From Polaribacter porphyrae (lineage in GTDB: Bacteria; Bacteroidota; Bacteroidia; Flavobacteriales; Flavobacteriaceae), in contig NZ_MSCN01000001.1 in assembly GCF_002954685.1 (NCBI RefSeq), positions 2,905,554-2,969,553 of the forward strand: DNA of 64,000 nt, written 5' to 3'. The position numbers and the translations under genes were made by a program. Within the stretch, counting starts at the first letter, position 1, and every line of letters begins with the position of its first letter. The notes under the pieces are model-generated. The model did no database searches, had not been told where the DNA came from, and worked only from the letters and a program-made list of their open reading frames with translations. This document shows, piece by piece, positions 60,113 to 64,000 of this stretch.

Positions 60113-61660
60113 TTACTTCTGTACAGACTTCCTTTTCAGGAAAATTGTTGTCCCCAAAAGTAACAGAATAATTATTAAAATAGTATAAATATTCCCTAAA
60201 TCATTTTTAATAGCACCAAAATAATCAAAGAACGGAATCTCATTAATATTTGCATAAGTCACCAAAAAGAAAGTAACTTCAAATAGTTTTTTGCCCTTGG
60301 TTATTTGCCCCAATAAGATTGATGAAAAAGTTAAAAATACAAAACCAAGTACAATAAATCCAGCATTTAAAATTTCAAAATTAATACTATATTTCAAAAT
60401 TAAGGGTAATGAAATTATAAACATCAATAAAAGAGATGCGATTATTTTTGATGCAAAAATTCGCTGAATAGGCTTGTAAGATGATGACGCAAAAAGATGC
60501 ATATTATAACTTTTTTCTTTTGTAGCGATGTCAGAAATTCTGTGTACTTGCAAAAACCATAAAATAGGTAATACAATTTTGTGAGCCATCTCTAAAGATA
60601 GAAACCCTAATAAAATCATTCCAGAAATATTTACAAACCACAACCATTTTTTACCTTTTCTAACTAATAACAAAAACTCGGTTTTTATTAATGAAAAAAT
60701 AGAATAATTCGTTTTTGCTTCTATTAAAGTTGATAAATTAATCTCCTTAAATCCTATTTTAGAATCTATAATTTTTAGTTTTTTTATTGATTTTACTTTC
60801 TTGTTTATAGAAAAGCGATGAAATACTTTTGAGGACAAAAAAACCAAACCAAAACTGATTAGAATCCAAAAAAATCTACTGATTAAAAATAGTGATGAAA
60901 ATTGAACTCCATTAAACTCAAACTTGTTCGCTTTTTTGGTATTTCCTAAAACATAACCAATACTCATACTTGTTGTTTTATCAGTATTGGTAAGCGTTCT
61001 AACTGTGTCTTCTAATTGATACATTACAATTTTACTTCCAAAAGCATCGAAAGCAAATTCATCTTTATTTTTTGGTGTAAAGGCTATTAAAGCACAGAAT
61101 AAAAAGAAGAAGACTACATTTTGTAATACTTGATATTTAGCCAGAATAACTTCAAAAAAAACAGCCAAACTTGCCACGAAAAACATTGCTGGCACTGTAA
61201 TAATGAGATAAGGTTTTATAAAATCGACTATTTGAAAAGGGTAACCATCATTATATAAAAAGAAGAGTACAATACTCATTATAAAAATGATGCATACAAT
61301 TGTGAGTAGCAATAAAAAATTGCCAATCGTTTTTGAAATTAAATAGGCAAAGTTAGTAGTTTGGGTAGATGCAATCATCTGTCCAACTTTGGTTTCAATA
61401 TCATTTTTAACGCCACTATTTACCAAATAAAACCCAATTAATGATAGAAAAATACTACTCATAATCGCAGTTACATAACCAAACCAGGCTGAATTGTAAA
61501 ATCCAATATAATCGCTAATTCTAATTGTGGAGTAATTTGCATTAGGTTCAGGAACAAACGTATAGGCAATTGCCAAACTAGCACATAATGTAATTAGAAA
61601 ATTGTAATTTCTAGTACGTTGTAAATAATCTAGTTTTATGATTGTTAAAAATGATTTCAT
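60113..61660 (-). CDS. ABC transporter permease (ABC-2 type)
   Basis: This 515-residue protein has about 12 membrane segments in two similar halves (near residues 20, 60, 110, 150, 185, 265, 335, 405, 440 and 490), with a periplasmic loop at about 200-255. The layout fits ABC-2 permeases such as those for export of polysaccharides, lipids or drugs in Bacteroidota. It lies 4 bases before the TPR-AraC gene and 9 bases after the 37-residue gene. The ATPase is the gene at 61876. Confidence 0.85.
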   Translation of the reverse strand: MKSFLTIIKLDYLQRTRNYNFLITLCASLAIAYTFVPEPNANYSTIRISDYIGFYNSAWFGYVTAIMSSIFLSLIGFYLVNSGVKNDIETKVGQMIASTQTTNFAYLISKTIGNFLLLLTIVCIIFIMSIVLFFLYNDGYPFQIVDFIKPYLIITVPAMFFVASLAVFFEVILAKYQVLQNVVFFFLFCALIAFTPKNKDEFAFDAFGSKIVMYQLEDTVRTLTNTDKTTSMSIGYVLGNTKKANKFEFNGVQFSSLFLISRFFWILISFGLVFLSSKVFHRFSINKKVKSIKKLKIIDSKIGFKEINLSTLIEAKTNYSIFSLIKTEFLLLVRKGKKWLWFVNISGMILLGFLSLEMAHKIVLPILWFLQVHRISDIATKEKSYNMHLFASSSYKPIQRIFASKIIASLLLMFIISLPLILKYSINFEILNAGFIVLGFVFLTFSSILLGQITKGKKLFEVTFFLVTYANINEIPFFDYFGAIKNDLGNIYTILIIILLLLGTTIFLKRKSVQK

Positions 61661-61669
61661 AAGTAAGGT

Positions 61670-61783
61670 TTAAAAATGTGTGATTCCTATTTGGATTTTA
61701 TCAGCAAAAAATATAGCAATTGTTAGTAGAATTAACATAGAAATTGAAGCAGCGATTAGTAAATTTCGTGTGGATTTTTTCAT
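61670..61783 (-). CDS. Small 37-residue membrane protein in the ABC operon
   Basis: The frame from ATG 61783 to TAA encodes a basic start (MKKSTRN), one membrane helix (LLIAASISMLILLTIAIFFA) and a short tail (DKIQIGITHF). It lies 9 bases before the permease gene and about 90 bases after the ATPase gene. Small accessory subunits of this size occur in some exporters. It could instead be a chance frame, although the amino acid make-up is that of a real membrane protein. Confidence 0.55.
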   Translation of the reverse strand: MKKSTRNLLIAASISMLILLTIAIFFADKIQIGITHF

Positions 61784-61832
61784 TTTGATTATGAGTTTAA
61801 TTTGTATTATTTTGATTTATTTATAAGTTCTC

Positions 61833-61870
61833 TGTCATTTCGAATGAAGCAAAGCAAAATTGAGAAATCT
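61833..61870. repeat. Half copy of the dispersed palindromic repeat
   Basis: TGTCATTTCGAATGAAG and TGAGAAATCT match the left half of the intact repeat at 25172-25252. The right half is missing. It lies between the ATPase gene and the 37-residue gene. Confidence 0.6.
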
Positions 61871-61875
61871 AAAGT

Positions 61876-62739
61876 TTAGATTATTGAATTGAGATACAAA
61901 TAAGCATCTTCTAAAGTTGCTTTTTGTGTTATAGAATTTTGAACAGGATTTTGAGAAACATATCTAATTTTTAGTTTCCCATTAATTCTTGATGTGCTAA
62001 CCACAAGGTGCTTTTCTTTAAAATTTGAAATTTGATTGGAATCAATTATAGTTTCAAAAACGGTATCAGCAACTTGATTTATAATATGATTCTGATTGCC
62101 ATATTCAATCAATTTTCCACTTTTCATTATGGCAACTTTGTCAGCAATAGTATCAATATCAGACACAATGTGCGATGATAAAATAACAATACAATCGTTA
62201 GCCAAATCTGAAATTAAGTTTCTAAAACGTACTCTTTCTTCTGGGTCTAAACCCACTGTAGGTTCATCAAACAACACAATTTTTGGGTTGTTTAACAATG
62301 TTTGTGCAATACCAACTCTTTGTTTCATTCCTCCAGAATACGTGCCAATAGGTTTTTTTGCATTTTCAATTAAGTTTAAACCTTCTAAAAGTTGCTGTAT
62401 TTTGGCTCTTAAATTTTTACCTCCAATTCCTTTCATTGCAGCCATATATTCTAAAAATTCGTAAGCATTCAAATTAGGATACACTCCAAAATCTTGAGGT
62501 AAAAAACCCAATTGCTGTCGCATATAATTGGCATCTTTTACAATGTTATTTTTGTTTAAAGTGATGTTTCCTAAACTTGGTTTACTTACAGTAGCAATCA
62601 TTTTTAAAAGTGTAGATTTTCCTGCACCATTTGCACCTAACAAGCCTAGAATTCCTTTTTCAATATGGATTGAAAAATTTTTCAATCCATATTTATCTTT
62701 GCTGTATTTTTTAGATACATTTTGAATCTCTAAATGCAT
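61876..62739 (-). CDS. ABC transporter ATP-binding protein
   Basis: This 287-residue protein is the ATPase of an exporter. Walker A is GANGAGKST (residues 35-43), the signature is YSGGMKQRVG, Walker B is IVLFDEPTVGLD, and SSHIVSDIDTIAD carries the switch histidine. The Q-loop is GFLPQDFGVYPNL. Residues about 225-287 form the usual C-terminal extension. It follows a secreted protein gene by 4 bases and probably works with the permease at 60113. Confidence 0.93.
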   Translation of the reverse strand: MHLEIQNVSKKYSKDKYGLKNFSIHIEKGILGLLGANGAGKSTLLKMIATVSKPSLGNITLNKNNIVKDANYMRQQLGFLPQDFGVYPNLNAYEFLEYMAAMKGIGGKNLRAKIQQLLEGLNLIENAKKPIGTYSGGMKQRVGIAQTLLNNPKIVLFDEPTVGLDPEERVRFRNLISDLANDCIVILSSHIVSDIDTIADKVAIMKSGKLIEYGNQNHIINQVADTVFETIIDSNQISNFKEKHLVVSTSRINGKLKIRYVSQNPVQNSITQKATLEDAYLYLNSII

Positions 62740-62743
62740 ACTA

Positions 62744-63127
62744 TTATTTTTTAGCTTTTGGTTTTACTCTTTCTATGGTAGTTTCATAACCATTTTGAGT
62801 AAATTTTAAAGCATTTTTATTACCCTCAATCAATTGCAAATCAACGCCTCTTGTAAATTCGTGTAAGGTATTTTCGTCTTTTAATAAAAGTTCGTCTTTA
62901 GAGAATTCAGTAACGATATACATTTTTCCTTCTTCTTGAATAATATCTAATGTAAAGTTGGCTTCTGTTAACTCATAAGTACCTATAAACTTTTTTAGAT
63001 TTTTAGTATTAATTTTTTTTGATTTACTCTCCTTTTTTTGAATAGTTTCTGTGTTTTTAGTTTGTCCAAAAACTACTGTTTGAACTAATAATAAAGCTAA
63101 AATTGTAAGTGATTTTAAAGTTTTCAT
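62744..63127 (-). CDS. Small secreted protein before the ABC exporter
   Basis: This 127-residue protein has a signal peptide (cut near VVFGQ). The mature part has a lysine-rich linker, then a compact beta-rich domain (about 45-120: FIGTYELTEANFTLDIIQEE, LQLIEGNKNALKFTQNGYET). This resembles the small DUF3471-like domains that often end beta-lactamase-type serine hydrolases, though the match is weak. It is the first gene of the group with the ABC exporter (4-base gap). Confidence 0.65.
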   Translation of the reverse strand: MKTLKSLTILALLLVQTVVFGQTKNTETIQKKESKSKKINTKNLKKFIGTYELTEANFTLDIIQEEGKMYIVTEFSKDELLLKDENTLHEFTRGVDLQLIEGNKNALKFTQNGYETTIERVKPKAKK

Positions 63128-63387
63128 AATGTTATTGTTTTAAAGTTTATACCCCAAAAGTCTTATAGAAATAATGTTTAAAAAAAAAAGAATGATAAAT
63201 GAAGTTACTTTGATGATGTACCTTCAAAAACAAGGTTATCATAAAAATGAAGTTGTTTACAAGCATTAGAATGCCTTTTATCATTAAAAGATGGACTTTT
63301 CTCACTTAAAACTTACTTTTATATAGAATTTACGATCGTTTATAGAAGTTATTAGATAGATAAATCGTTAATAAATACATTATCAAA

Positions 63388-64000
63388 ATGAAATTAAATC
63401 AATCTTTTAAAATTGTTATCTATTCTTTTTTGCTAATATTTTTTATTTCTTCCTGCAAAAGCTCAGAACAAGAAAGTATAGCGTCAGATAAAATAATAAG
63501 TGTTCAATACCCAGAAACTTATGAACTCGCTAATATTATTTTGGCACTCACTCAATATGGAAAAATTGATGTGGGAGAAGTTAGAAAAGACTTTGATTAC
63601 TATAATAAAGTTATGAAGTACTTTAAACCTGTAATGAATCACTCTTTATTAGATTCTGTAAACTATTCTAGAAAAAAATGGGAAGATTATTTAAGTTTTA
63701 GAACAGATTCTTATGCGTTTGAATTTGACGAAAATAATCAACTAAAAAGAAAGATTAATTTTTATACCAATAAAGGATTTCAACCTTTTGATAATCATTT
63801 AGATCTAATAAATGATTTTGTAAAAAAATCGAAGTTCAGAGATTTTTTTAAACAAAATAAAGCTTATTATACTGCTGTTTCTGATAAGTATGAGAAAACA
63901 CAATACTTGAATGAAATGAGAGAATTCTTGATTGAGGAGTTTGGTGAGCAATATTCCATAGATAATAAATACAATGTTGTTCTTTCTCCTTTTGTGTATA
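63388..64000 (+). CDS. Lipoprotein, probable DUF4932 family (partial)
   Basis: The frame from ATG 63388 is open to the window end (204 codons seen). A lipobox ISSC with C23 is followed by KSSEQES. The mature part (ISVQYPETYELANIILALTQ, NHSLLDSVNYSRKKWEDYLS, GFQPFDNHLDLINDFV) fits my memory of DUF4932, a family with no known function in Bacteroidota; that assignment is from memory. It is the first plus-strand gene after the long minus-strand block. Confidence 0.65.
   Translation, partial: MKLNQSFKIVIYSFLLIFFISSCKSSEQESIASDKIISVQYPETYELANIILALTQYGKIDVGEVRKDFDYYNKVMKYFKPVMNHSLLDSVNYSRKKWEDYLSFRTDSYAFEFDENNQLKRKINFYTNKGFQPFDNHLDLINDFVKKSKFRDFFKQNKAYYTAVSDKYEKTQYLNEMREFLIEEFGEQYSIDNKYNVVLSPFVY

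Noticed and set aside
63193..63270. 25-codon frame in the gap before the last gene
   Set aside because: No promoter, no coding character and no neighbour to support it.
1..64000. CRISPR arrays, rRNA, tRNA, insertion sequences and phage genes
   Set aside because: None of these was seen on either strand; repeated sequences are explained by the palindromic repeat family and by protein repeats.

Overview
The window is a low-GC (roughly 30 percent) chromosomal segment from a marine-type member of the Flavobacteriaceae (Bacteroidota), most like Polaribacter or Tenacibaculum. The evidence is the protein style (type IX secretion sorting tails, ELWxxDGT repeats, lipoboxes of the SC/GC type, LytTR and AraC regulators, type 2 isoleucyl-tRNA synthetase), promoters of the Bacteroidota form (TTTG then TAnnTTTG), and near absence of Shine-Dalgarno sequences. 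No rRNA, tRNA, CRISPR array, transposase or phage gene was seen. Most genes are core or envelope functions.

Layout. 1-5.5 kb: the tail of one T9SS cargo protein, a complete ELWxxDGT cargo protein with a lipoprotein partner, a small membrane protein and a TonB-type energy transducer behind a sigma-54-like promoter. 5.6-14.5 kb: housekeeping genes (WbpD-like acetyltransferase, Tas-type aldo/keto reductase, pgk, TspO-like protein, holB, ribE, pdxA, DUF177 and rpmF). 14.6-17.6 kb: fatty acid initiation (fabH, accB, accC). 17.7-19.7 kb: an Lrp regulator and a kinase-less signalling set (receiver, Hpt, LytTR regulator), followed by a possible small RNA. 19.9-22.9 kb: a LacI regulator divergent from kdgK and eda, with palindromic operators at both promoters; this is the 2-keto-3-deoxygluconate branch used for uronic acid polymers. 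23-25 kb: a small membrane protein, plsC and an acyl-ACP desaturase. 25-39.5 kb: mixed single genes (omega-amidase, AddB-like nuclease, universal stress protein, MATE exporter, NtrY-like kinase, crotonase, AraC regulator, HD phosphohydrolase, bacilliredoxin, TerB-DnaJ protein). 39.5-44.1 kb: ileS with a swapped GXHH signature, a DksA-like protein that has lost its zinc cysteines, and a secreted protein.

The most unusual part is 44.1-63.1 kb, where every gene lies on the minus strand and nearly all are envelope or secreted proteins. From upstream to downstream they are: a secreted protein, an ABC exporter with a 37-residue membrane protein inside it, a membrane-spanning TPR-AraC regulator, a 1003-residue T9SS cargo protein followed by a 54-residue peptide gene, and a tightly packed ten-gene unit (DoxX-like protein, two alpha/beta hydrolases, two class C serine hydrolases with TPR tails, a quinone oxidoreductase-like enzyme, a GH3 enzyme, a DUF6624 protein, a T9SS protein and a secreted DinB-like protein). 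A 49-base block with about 73 percent gapless identity lies just upstream of both the T9SS/peptide unit and the ten-gene unit. This suggests one regulator, perhaps the neighbouring TPR-AraC protein, controls both. I regard this as the best candidate for an undescribed system in the window; its function is not known.

Four small genes (34927-35052, 36107-36280, 54996-55160, 61670-61783) were found by direct translation. Several start sites were moved downstream of terminators or promoter boxes, as explained in the entries.
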